Below are positions 1 through 6,110 of a stretch of DNA of 6,110 bases, one piece after another; the stretch's first letter is position 1; each line of letters begins with the position of its first letter. This stretch comes from Sutterella sp. UBA1442. GTDB taxonomy: Bacteria; Pseudomonadota; Gammaproteobacteria; Burkholderiales; Burkholderiaceae_F. Below the pieces are notes generated by a model. The model was not told the origin of the DNA and ran no database searches. It saw only the letters and a program-made list of their open reading frames with translations. Location of the stretch: positions 3,778-9,887 of the forward strand of contig DCTK01000051.1 in assembly GCA_002329575.1 (NCBI GenBank), written 5' to 3'. A program made the position numbers and the translations under genes.

Positions 1-1417
1 TTATCTGACACTGGATCGTAGAGCCGATACGCTCTCGGGTGGAGAATCTCAGCGTATTCGTTTGGCAAGTCAAATTGGCTCAGGGTTAAGCGGCGTGATG
101 TATGTGCTTGATGAACCCTCCATTGGGCTTCATCAGCGAGATAATGATCGGTTGATCAATACGCTTAAACGTTTGCGAGACCTTGGCAACAGCGTCATTG
201 TGGTTGAGCACGATGAAGACACGATTATGGCGGCAGACTTTATCGTCGATATGGGACCAAGGGCTGGAAGCCTCGGTGGGAAGGTTGTCGCCAGCGGTAC
301 CCCGCAAGACATTCTGGCAAATAAAGATTCTTTGACAGGGCTGTATCTGAGCGGAGAATTAACGGTTAAGCCTGAAGGCACAAGTCGTCGCAAAAGCAAT
401 CGCTCTTTAGTGCTCAAAGGTGCTCGAGGCCATAACCTTAAAAACGTGACCCTTGAAATCCCGGAAGGGTTGATGACCGTGGTTGCCGGTGTTTCGGGTT
501 CTGGTAAATCAACCCTGATTAACGATACGCTTTATCGCATTGCGGCCCAAAAGCTTTACCGTGCACAGGCCGAGCCCGAACCGTACGATTCGATTGAGGG
601 ACTGGACTATTTTGACAAAGTGGTCAACGTAGACCAAAGCCCAATCGGGCGTTCTCCTCGCTCCAATCCGGCTACTTACACGGGTCTTTTTGCTCCGATA
701 CGAGACTTATTTGCTCAGACGCCGACTTCGCGCGAGCGTGGATACGATGCTGGACGTTTTAGCTTCAACGTTAAGGGAAGCGGTCGCTGCGAGGCCTGTC
801 AGGGCGAGGGCTTTATCAAGGTAGAAATGAACTTCCTGCCTGACATGTATGTGCCGTGTGAACATTGCCACGGGCAACGTTATAACCGTGAAACGCTTGA
901 AGTTCTCTATAAAGGACTCAATATTGCTCAAGTCTTGGATTTAACCGTAGAGCAAGCGTGTGAGTTTTTCTCGGCTCATCCGATGATTTCAAGAAAATTA
1001 CAGACTCTGATGGATGTAGGGTTGGGTTATATCAAGCTTGGGCAAAGTGCATTGACGCTCTCGGGTGGCGAAGCTCAACGCATGAAGCTTGCTTTGGAGC
1101 TTTCCAGGCGAGATACGACTAAGACTCTTTACATCCTGGATGAGCCGACAACGGGGTTACATTTTGAAGATGTCAAAATGCTCATTGCAGTGCTTCGCAA
1201 ACTGCGAGATGCTGGCAACACCGTGATTGTCATTGAGCACAATTTGGATGTTATTTCTTCAGCCGACTGGGTGATTGATTTGGGGCCGGAAGGAGGCGAT
1301 GCTGGAGGCGAAATTGTCGCTTGCGGTACCGTGGCGCAATTAAAGAAAAATAAAAAGAGTATTACAGGTGAATACCTCAATCGAAGACAGAAGCATTTAA
1401 AGGCGGCTCAGAAGTGA
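1..1417 (+). CDS. uvrA: UvrA, excinuclease ABC subunit A (C-terminal half, 5' end outside window)
   Basis: UvrA is the DNA-damage sensor of nucleotide excision repair. It is a dimeric ABC ATPase that, with UvrB, scans DNA, finds distorting lesions and loads UvrB for UvrC incision in the cytoplasm. Reading starts at base 2 and gives 471 residues of a protein usually near 940, so this is the second half. Visible in order: the first ABC signature LSGGESQR (32-55) with Walker [13 protein letters not shown] (107-142); the second Walker A GVSGSGKS (488-511); a zinc module with CxxC pairs at 788-799 and 857-868; the second signature LSGGEAQR (1058-1081); and Walker [10 protein letters not shown] (1136-1162), with the H-loop EHNLDV after it. 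All key residues are intact and there is no frameshift. The TTG at 62 is an internal codon and not a start. The stop overlaps the start of rmlD. Family assignment is certain; only the missing 5' part limits it. Confidence 0.98.
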   Translation, partial: YLTLDRRADTLSGGESQRIRLASQIGSGLSGVMYVLDEPSIGLHQRDNDRLINTLKRLRDLGNSVIVVEHDEDTIMAADFIVDMGPRAGSLGGKVVASGTPQDILANKDSLTGLYLSGELTVKPEGTSRRKSNRSLVLKGARGHNLKNVTLEIPEGLMTVVAGVSGSGKSTLINDTLYRIAAQKLYRAQAEPEPYDSIEGLDYFDKVVNVDQSPIGRSPRSNPATYTGLFAPIRDLFAQTPTSRERGYDAGRFSFNVKGSGRCEACQGEGFIKVEMNFLPDMYVPCEHCHGQRYNRETLEVLYKGLNIAQVLDLTVEQACEFFSAHPMISRKLQTLMDVGLGYIKLGQSALTLSGGEAQRMKLALELSRRDTTKTLYILDEPTTGLHFEDVKMLIAVLRKLRDAGNTVIVIEHNLDVISSADWVIDLGPEGGDAGGEIVACGTVAQLKKNKKSITGEYLNRRQKHLKAAQK

Positions 1418-2292
1418 AAATCATCGTATTTGGTGCAACGGGACAAGTTGGAAGTGCTCTTGCCGAAAGGGCCAGGGGCAAAACACAGGATTGGCGTTTT
1501 ATCGCTCGCAATGACTTCGGAGGGGATTTCTTAGACTTGAGGTCCGTGACGGAGTTGTTGGACCGTGAAGCCCCTGATGTGATTGTGAATGCTGCCGCAA
1601 TGACCGAAGTCGATAAAGCACAAACCGAGCCCGATATCGCCACGGCCATTAATGCCCAAGCTCCTGGCGTACTTGCACGGTATGCTACAAAAAGAGGAGC
1701 TTATTTGATTCATTTGAGCACAGATTATGTTTTCGATGGTCTGGGTATTGCTGCAAAAACAGAGGACGATTCCATTTCTCCAATTAATGTTTATGGCAAG
1801 ACAAAGGCAATCGCAGAGCAGGCGATATTTGAGCAAAAGTGCAAAGCATGTGTGCTGCGATTAACGTGGGTTTATGGTGTTAATCACCCAAATTTCGTGA
1901 CTGGGACCGTGAAAAAACTTTTGAGTGGTCAACAAGTCATGGCTTTTGAGGATCAAGTGGGCAGTCCTACGGCTGCAACGGATATCGCCGAAGTGATCAT
2001 TAAATTGGTAATTAATCACGAAAACTCGGTAACGATAACGGGGCTTTATCACTTTGCCAATAGTGGCTACTGCTCTCGATTTGAGTGTGCACGGTTTATT
2101 GAAAAGTGTTTGGGAGAGCGCGCTACGGGGATGATATCAGCCATTCAAACATCGAGTGTTAAATTAGTTGCCGCTCGACCTTTAAACTGTCGTTTGCAGA
2201 CTCTAAAAATTCAAGATGCGTTAAATGTCACGCCTCGTTCTTGGCAAGAGGCCATGGTTGAGGCAGTCGATTATTTGACTCCACAATGGTAA
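1414..2292 (+). CDS. rmlD: dTDP-4-dehydrorhamnose reductase (RmlD/RfbD family, extended SDR)
   Basis: Members of this family reduce dTDP-4-dehydro-L-rhamnose to dTDP-L-rhamnose with NAD(P)H, the last step in making the rhamnose donor for LPS O-antigen, capsule or glycolipids. The 292 residues match the usual ~290-300. Visible: Rossmann loop GATGQVG (7-13); [12 protein letters not shown] (59-70); the STDYVFDG strand (102-109) with putative catalytic Thr103; the YGKTK catalytic Tyr127/Lys131; WVYG (152-155); [13 protein letters not shown] (180-192); and a substrate-side RPLNCRL (255-261), where most relatives have Ser in place of Cys. The GTG start shares four bases with the uvrA stop (GTGA). 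It has an AAAGG ribosome site at 1399-1403, ten bases upstream, so translational coupling to uvrA is likely. rmlA, rmlB and rmlC are not in the window. Related SDRs that reduce other dTDP-4-keto sugars cannot be excluded, so the exact substrate is inferred. Confidence 0.88.
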   Translation: MKIIVFGATGQVGSALAERARGKTQDWRFIARNDFGGDFLDLRSVTELLDREAPDVIVNAAAMTEVDKAQTEPDIATAINAQAPGVLARYATKRGAYLIHLSTDYVFDGLGIAAKTEDDSISPINVYGKTKAIAEQAIFEQKCKACVLRLTWVYGVNHPNFVTGTVKKLLSGQQVMAFEDQVGSPTAATDIAEVIIKLVINHENSVTITGLYHFANSGYCSRFECARFIEKCLGERATGMISAIQTSSVKLVAARPLNCRLQTLKIQDALNVTPRSWQEAMVEAVDYLTPQW

Positions 2293-2294
2293 AC

Positions 2295-2326
2295 AACCCG
2301 CGACTGACACGGGTTTCCTCGCGGTT
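2295..2326 (+). terminator. Possible weak terminator hairpin after rmlD
   Basis: Three bases after the rmlD stop, AACCCG (2295-2300) can pair with CGGGTT (2310-2315) around a nine-base loop. An alternative fold pairs CCGCGA (2298-2303) with TCGCGG (2319-2324), followed by TTCTCT. The two folds are mutually exclusive and neither has a clean T-tract, so this may be a weak or factor-assisted end for the uvrA-rmlD transcript. Low certainty. Confidence 0.3.
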
Positions 2327-2333
2327 CTCTATG

Positions 2334-2359
2334 AAAAAAGGCGCCGTGACGGGCGCCTT
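2334..2359 (-). terminator. Rho-independent terminator of galE
   Basis: On the minus strand, AAGGCGCC and GGCGCCTT form an eight-base-pair, GC-rich stem (arms 2352-2359 and 2338-2345) with a six-base loop. It runs straight into a T-tract: the six A residues at 2334-2339 read as T on this strand, the last two overlapping the stem. It begins about 20 bases past the galE stop, which is the expected place. Read on the plus strand the hairpin has an A-tract before it and no T-tract after it, so it should act mainly on galE, although the stem could also stall transcripts coming from rmlD. Confidence 0.85.
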
Positions 2360-2377
2360 AATGTTCAATGTCTTGTC

Positions 2378-3382
2378 TTATTCAACTGGACAATTTTTTT
2401 GGAAATTCCAAGAATGCTCACACATGTCTTGGAGGTTGTATTGAGCTTTCCAGCCTAAAAGTTCCAATGCACGTTGGGGGTTGGCCCAATTGCTGGCAAC
2501 ATCGCCCGGGCGACGTGCAACGATTTTATAGGGCACAGGTTTCCCGCACGCTTTTTCATAAGCATGGATAATGTCAAGCACAGAGTAGCCGACTCCAGTA
2601 CCTAAATTGATGGCAATCCAGCCTTTGTGGCAGCTGCAATATTCCGCGGCATTGACGTGTCCCTTGGCAAGGTCTACCACGTGAATGTAGTCGCGGACAC
2701 CCGTGCCATCAGGCGTGTCGTAGTCATTACCGAAGACTTGTACGGCAGGCAGGATTCCGGCAGCAACTCGTGCTACGTAAGGCAACAAATTATTGGGGAT
2801 GCCACGGGGATTTTCACCGATGAGACCGCTTTCATGAGCGCCGATCGGATTGAAGTAACGAAGGCAAACCACAGACCATTCGGGATCGCTTACACAGAGG
2901 TCGCTCAGAATTTCTTCCACTTGAAGCTTAGTGCGACCATACGGGTTGGTCACCGAAAGCGGATGATTTTCATCCAACGGCAAGTATTGCGGCGTGCCAT
3001 AGACGGTGGCGCTTGACGAGAAAATCAAGCGTTTAATTCCTAAATCACGCATGGCACGCAAAAGTGTCAACGTACCCGTGATGTTGTTGTCGTAGTATTC
3101 CAAGGGCTTTTCAACCGATTCACCAACGGCCTTAAGGCCAGCGAAGTGAACAACGGCATCAATGTTGTGTTTTTGGAGCACTTCACGCATCCGCGAGTAG
3201 TCTCGGATATCGCCTTCTTCAAAAGTGACCGGGCGACCCAAAATGCGCTCCAGACGTTCAAGAACTGAGGCGTCACTATTAGAAAAATTATCAAAAATTA
3301 CAACGTCATGTCCGCTTTGGACTATTTCAACTGCGGTATGAGATCCGATGAATCCGGCGCCGCCCGTGAGCAAAATACGCAT
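2378..3382 (-). CDS. galE: UDP-glucose 4-epimerase GalE
   Basis: GalE interconverts UDP-glucose and UDP-galactose using tightly bound NAD+, serving galactose breakdown (Leloir pathway) and supply of galactose for surface glycans; it is cytoplasmic. The 334 residues are close to the 338 of the E. coli enzyme and align with it almost throughout. Visible: NAD-binding GGAGFIG (7-13); FAGLKAVGESV (80-90); the SSSATVYG segment (122-129) with Ser124; catalytic Tyr148 and Lys152 in PYGRTK (147-152); RYFNPIGAH (175-183); GIPNNLLPY (194-202); GTGVRDYIHVVDLAKGH (226-242); and RRPGD (290-294). By eye, Asn298 sits where E. coli has Tyr299, the residue that blocks N-acetylated substrates. The ATG start has a GGAG site eight bases upstream. 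No other gal genes flank it, so a standalone envelope-sugar role is more likely than a galactose operon. A terminator follows. Confidence 0.96.
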   Translation of the reverse strand: MRILLTGGAGFIGSHTAVEIVQSGHDVVIFDNFSNSDASVLERLERILGRPVTFEEGDIRDYSRMREVLQKHNIDAVVHFAGLKAVGESVEKPLEYYDNNITGTLTLLRAMRDLGIKRLIFSSSATVYGTPQYLPLDENHPLSVTNPYGRTKLQVEEILSDLCVSDPEWSVVCLRYFNPIGAHESGLIGENPRGIPNNLLPYVARVAAGILPAVQVFGNDYDTPDGTGVRDYIHVVDLAKGHVNAAEYCSCHKGWIAINLGTGVGYSVLDIIHAYEKACGKPVPYKIVARRPGDVASNWANPQRALELLGWKAQYNLQDMCEHSWNFQKNCPVE

Positions 3383-3501
3383 CTAACGTACTCCAAAATG
3401 TGTGGTTAACCTAATAATTGTAAAGTCTTTTCACGCAGAAGTGGATCAAACGCGTTGAGCTCGCTAATATTAGGGCGTTCAAGTCTGAAATAACGTCAAA
3501 A
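3383..3501. promoter_or_regulatory. Divergent intergenic region between galE and the patatin gene
   Basis: This short AT-rich spacer must hold the promoters of both diverging genes. For galE, TACAAT on the minus strand (3417-3422) is a fair -10 box and would give a leader of about 27 bases, but I see no good -35 at the right distance. For the patatin gene, TAATAT (3465-3470) with TGGATC (3442-3447) is a poor sigma-70 pair with a 17-base spacer. Two perfect palindromes are present: GGTTAACC (3404-3411), next to the predicted galE start point, and CTAATATTAG (3464-3473), overlapping the candidate -10 of the other gene. Both could be chance in AT-rich DNA or operator half-sites. The region's role is inferred from gene orientation; the boxes themselves are weak. 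Confidence 0.45.
3391..3394 (-). promoter_or_regulatory. Ribosome binding site of galE
   Basis: CTCC on the plus strand reads GGAG on the minus strand, eight bases before the galE ATG (3380-3382). It is well spaced and supports that start over any other in-frame codon. Confidence 0.75.
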
Positions 3502-3519
3502 TTGTTAAATATCAAAAAG

Positions 3520-3597
3520 ATGCTCAGAAAAACATTCATTTTATGGTCTGCGATTTTTGTTGGAGCAATGGGACTTTTAAGTCCGGTTGTGCATGCT
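3520..3597 (+). other. Sec signal peptide of the patatin autotransporter
   Basis: The first 26 residues from the ATG show a short basic n-region (Arg3, Lys4), a hydrophobic core from Phe6 to about Met17, a Pro-containing c-region and a Val-His-Ala cleavage motif before Gln27. There is no lipobox Cys, so signal peptidase I is expected. This supports export to the periplasm and outer membrane and favours the ATG over later in-frame codons such as 3568, which would remove the core. Confidence 0.85.
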
Positions 3598-5754
3598 CAA
3601 GACAAAGAGGCTCCCAAAGTTGCATTGGTGCTCTCGGGTGGGGGCGCGCGAGGCTTTTCGCATGTTGGAGTCATCAAGGTTCTTCACGAATTGGGAATTA
3701 AAGTTGATATTGTGACCGGCACCAGCATGGGCGCAATGGTTGGCGGTGGCTATGCATCGGGATACTCCATTGAGCAAATGCGTGAGATTATTCTGAGCGT
3801 AAATTGGGATGAAATGTTTGCTCCGCGCCCTGACCGTAGTGAGATTAATTGGCGAAAGCGCCAAGATGACTTTAAAGGGTTGTCGGATTCGGAAATGGGT
3901 TTTACTCCCGAAGGTATAAAAGTGGCAACGAGCGTTGTGCCGGCCCAGCGTTTGGAAACCTTTTTGCGCCAAGTAACCCGTCACGTGAGCTCTGTCGACG
4001 ACCTGACTCAACTGGCCATCCCGTTTGCTGCTATTGCTACCGATTTGGATAATGGCGAAGCCGTGGTGATGCAAAAAGATGTGACGCTGGCTGAGGCAAT
4101 GCGAGCATCAATGTCGGTGCCGGGGGCTTTCCCACCTGTACCTCGCAAAGGTCGTTATCTGGTTGATGGCGGTCTGGCACAAAACCTGCCAGTCGAACAA
4201 GCGCGTGCCATGGGGGCCGATATTATCATCGCGGTCAATGCCGGCACTCCATTGGGGAAAGCTCAAGACATTCACTCTATTGCCGGTATTGCAGGGCAAG
4301 TGGTCGGGATTTTGACCGAACGAAATGTGGATGCTTCCAAAGCGCAACTTGGTCCGGACGACATTTTGATTACAACGCAGTTGCAAGAATTTACTGCCGC
4401 TGATTTTAAGAAAGCGGATCAAATCATTGCTGCCGGTGAAAAATCTGCACGCGAGCACATCAGTGAGTTAAAGCGGCTTGCGGTCTCGCAACAGGCCTTT
4501 AACCAGTGGAATGTGGCCAGAGAAAGTGCAGTAGTGACGCCGCCCGCCCATCAGATTGCATCCGTGCGAGTGCAAGATCTTCAGACTGTCAATCCTCAAA
4601 GTGTGATTGAAGAGGCGGGATTGGATATTTCTAAACCCGTCACCGAAGACGAATTGGAGAGGGCCGCAGCACGCGTTTGGGCAAGCAGTGACTTTACCCT
4701 GGTTCCTTACCAATTTGAGCCAGGTCCCAACGGTACGCAAACGCTTGTATGGCAACCTACGGAAAAGCCTTGGGGTTATAACACTCTAAGAATTGGAGGC
4801 AAGCTCTCGACGGACTTCAATCAAGAGCACACCTTCACTTTCCTTCTGGCTCATACTATGCAGTGGGTAAACCGCTGGGGCGGAGAGTGGCGAAATGAGG
4901 CGCAAATTGGCAAACAAAGTTATTTCTCGACGAGTTTCTATCAGCCCTTGGGATTAAACAGCCCATTCTTTGTCATGCCAGAGATTCGTTACGACAGTGA
5001 GCGCTACGATTGGTATGACGACAGTGGACGTGCGTTGGCAACGATCAAGAATCGCTCTACGGAAGTTAAGGTTTCTCTGGGCATGGAATTCTCGGATGAT
5101 TTTGTGGCCACCGTCGGAGGAGGCTGGATTGATGCAACATCTGAAGTGTCCGTCGGTCTTCGCAGCCAGTACGAAGGGGTTGATGATCGCGCGATGTTTG
5201 CCGAGATGACGCTTCGTTACGATACGCTCGATAACATTAACTTCCCGACAAAAGGTTTCTACTTGAACGCAGAAGCCCGCCGCTATGACGACTTGGAATA
5301 CTCAACCGATCCATCGGTGAGCGATTACAGTGTTGAAGCCATATTGCCTATCGATTGGGGAGATGGTTGGGTCAGTGTGTTAAATGCTCGCCGCGGAGCG
5401 TCTTCCATTCCGAGCCGTTACGCTTTAGGGGGACTTTTCAATATGTCGGGTGCCTATTACGGTCGTTACAACGGTTCAGACATATTCTTCGGCAACCTTA
5501 TTTTGTACAAGCGATTAAAAAATGTTGATGTGTTGGGGTTCCCACTTTATGTAGGCGGCTCGGCAGAATTTACTCGTGTTAAAGAAGATAGCGACACGGA
5601 ATACGCCCCCAACGAAGACTGGGGGCAATGGAAGAAAGCCGGTAGCGTTTTTGTGGCTACGAATACAATCTTCGGCCCCATGTACTTAGCCTTGGGTCGC
5701 ACGAGCGATCAAGATTCGGCAGTGTACTTTTTCTGGGGCCGTCCGTATCAATAA
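3520..5754 (+). CDS. PlpD-like patatin phospholipase fused to an outer-membrane beta-barrel (type Vd autotransporter)
   Basis: Proteins of this layout carry a patatin lipase that hydrolyses phospholipid acyl chains, joined by a POTRA domain to an Omp85-type outer-membrane barrel, as in Pseudomonas PlpD and Fusobacterium FplA. I chose the ATG at 3520 (744 residues; PlpD is of similar size) because it gives a standard signal peptide: MLRK, a hydrophobic core and VHA|Q cleavage after residue 26. An in-frame TTG at 3502 would add six residues; neither start has a good ribosome site. From the ATG: oxyanion loop SGGGARG (39-45); nucleophile Ser69 in GTSMG (67-71); catalytic Asp216 in DGG (216-218); patatin to about 315; POTRA-like about 346-412; barrel about 418-744, with the Omp85-type FPTKG (575-579) and LGGLFNMSG (636-644). 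The chain ends GRPYQ, with Gln where an aromatic is usual. Diverges from galE; its stop is 10 bases from the next gene's stop. Confidence 0.93.
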   Translation: MLRKTFILWSAIFVGAMGLLSPVVHAQDKEAPKVALVLSGGGARGFSHVGVIKVLHELGIKVDIVTGTSMGAMVGGGYASGYSIEQMREIILSVNWDEMFAPRPDRSEINWRKRQDDFKGLSDSEMGFTPEGIKVATSVVPAQRLETFLRQVTRHVSSVDDLTQLAIPFAAIATDLDNGEAVVMQKDVTLAEAMRASMSVPGAFPPVPRKGRYLVDGGLAQNLPVEQARAMGADIIIAVNAGTPLGKAQDIHSIAGIAGQVVGILTERNVDASKAQLGPDDILITTQLQEFTAADFKKADQIIAAGEKSAREHISELKRLAVSQQAFNQWNVARESAVVTPPAHQIASVRVQDLQTVNPQSVIEEAGLDISKPVTEDELERAAARVWASSDFTLVPYQFEPGPNGTQTLVWQPTEKPWGYNTLRIGGKLSTDFNQEHTFTFLLAHTMQWVNRWGGEWRNEAQIGKQSYFSTSFYQPLGLNSPFFVMPEIRYDSERYDWYDDSGRALATIKNRSTEVKVSLGMEFSDDFVATVGGGWIDATSEVSVGLRSQYEGVDDRAMFAEMTLRYDTLDNINFPTKGFYLNAEARRYDDLEYSTDPSVSDYSVEAILPIDWGDGWVSVLNARRGASSIPSRYALGGLFNMSGAYYGRYNGSDIFFGNLILYKRLKNVDVLGFPLYVGGSAEFTRVKEDSDTEYAPNEDWGQWKKAGSVFVATNTIFGPMYLALGRTSDQDSAVYFFWGRPYQ

Positions 5755-5764
5755 CGCGAGTGCT

Positions 5765-6110
5765 TTAGTGATGAACGCTCAGACCGATTGCCTTTGTCGA
5801 GAGCGAAACCTCGCGAACAAAATAGATTGTTGATGCGAGCAAAAAGCCGATGGAGGCAAGCAAAAAAGCGAGTTTTAAAAATTGCAGATCGCACACAAAT
5901 AGGCACTCAAGAATGCCCGTGAGCACCTGCAGGCCGCTGAAAGTCGCTGACAACACCACGGTGAGAATCGACATACGCAAAAGTGCGGCTCGTTGAAAAA
6001 TCCACTCAATGGCATGATTGAGCTCGTCGTCTTCTCGCGGAGCGATGGAATTGCGTTCACGCAACAGTTGGCGCACACGATTGGTGGAGTGGTTGTAGCG
6101 CGCCGTCATG
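5765..6110 (-). CDS. DUF2721-type small membrane protein (5' end outside window)
   Basis: The function is unknown. The visible 114 residues resemble the C-terminal part of DUF2721 proteins, small inner-membrane proteins with an N-terminal helix, a charged cytoplasmic stretch and a closing pair of helices. Seen here, numbering from the Met at 6107-6109: a basic TARYNHSTNRVRQLLRERN segment (2-20), an acidic patch PREDDEL (24-30), a hydrophobic helix about 44-70, a second about 77-97, and a family-like ending FVREVSLSTKAIGL (97-110). The first-helix residues that normally precede the TARYN-like segment are missing, and the Met sits one base from the window edge, so it is probably an internal Met and the gene continues to the right. 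It converges on the patatin gene with a 10-base gap. Family assignment is by recalled resemblance only. Confidence 0.65.
   Translation of the reverse strand, partial: MTARYNHSTNRVRQLLRERNSIAPREDDELNHAIEWIFQRAALLRMSILTVVLSATFSGLQVLTGILECLFVCDLQFLKLAFLLASIGFLLASTIYFVREVSLSTKAIGLSVHH

Noticed and set aside
2368..3016. Plus-strand open frames (2368-2571 and 2627-3016) opposite galE
   Set aside because: They lie wholly antisense to a fully conserved GalE, show no recognisable domain, and have no reason to be separate genes.
1414..3382. A dedicated polysaccharide or O-antigen gene cluster
   Set aside because: Only rmlD and galE are present, on opposite strands with a terminator between them, flanked by uvrA and a lipase; no glycosyltransferase, wzx or wzy gene is seen.
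3484..3488. TCTGA resembling a sigma-E -10 box before the patatin gene
   Set aside because: A sigma-E link would suit an outer-membrane protein, but the expected GGAACTT-like -35 is absent about 16 bases upstream (the sequence there is TCGCTAA).
3577..4755. Minus-strand open frames opposite the patatin domain
   Set aside because: They are antisense to a well-matched patatin/POTRA coding frame, rich in residues typical of shadow frames, and show no family motif.
5757..5780. Possible hairpin GAGTG/CGCTC across the patatin and DUF2721 gene ends
   Set aside because: The stem is five pairs with one G-T wobble, the loop is long, and no T-tract follows on either strand.
5799..5814. CGAG/CTCG inverted repeat inside the DUF2721-type gene
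   Set aside because: The stem has four pairs, lies inside coding sequence and has no T-tract; it is likely chance.

Overview
The window is a chromosomal stretch of a Gram-negative bacterium. It holds five protein genes in ordinary housekeeping or cell-envelope families. An outer-membrane Omp85-type barrel fused to a patatin lipase, and the wording of UvrA and GalE, point to a proteobacterium. I lean towards Betaproteobacteria (Burkholderiales-like) by general resemblance only; no rRNA or other decisive marker is present. I see no mobile element, CRISPR array, tRNA or rRNA.

Layout. Positions 1-1417 (+) carry the C-terminal half of uvrA, the damage-recognition ATPase of nucleotide excision repair; the 5' half lies outside the window. 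Its stop codon overlaps the GTG start of an rmlD/rfbD-type dTDP-4-dehydrorhamnose reductase gene (1414-2292, +), so the two are probably co-transcribed. An 85-base gap follows. It contains a clear hairpin with a T-tract that terminates the converging galE gene, and a weaker hairpin just after rmlD. galE (UDP-glucose 4-epimerase) occupies 2378-3382 on the minus strand. A 119-base divergent intergenic region (3383-3501) separates galE from a large plus-strand gene. That gene encodes a PlpD-like type Vd autotransporter: signal peptide, patatin phospholipase, POTRA domain and outer-membrane barrel. Its stop lies 10 bases from the stop of a minus-strand gene for a DUF2721-type small membrane protein, whose 5' end runs off the right edge.

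How the genes relate. RmlD and GalE both make nucleotide sugars used for surface polysaccharide (L-rhamnose; galactose and possibly N-acetylgalactosamine), and the patatin protein also acts at the cell envelope. This is a loose theme and not a dedicated gene cluster: rmlA, rmlB, rmlC and glycosyltransferases are absent here. The points most worth a second look are the intact type Vd autotransporter with an unusual C-terminus, an Asn at the GalE residue that controls N-acetyl-sugar acceptance, and the overlapping uvrA-rmlD pair. I did not find convincing evidence of a previously undescribed system.
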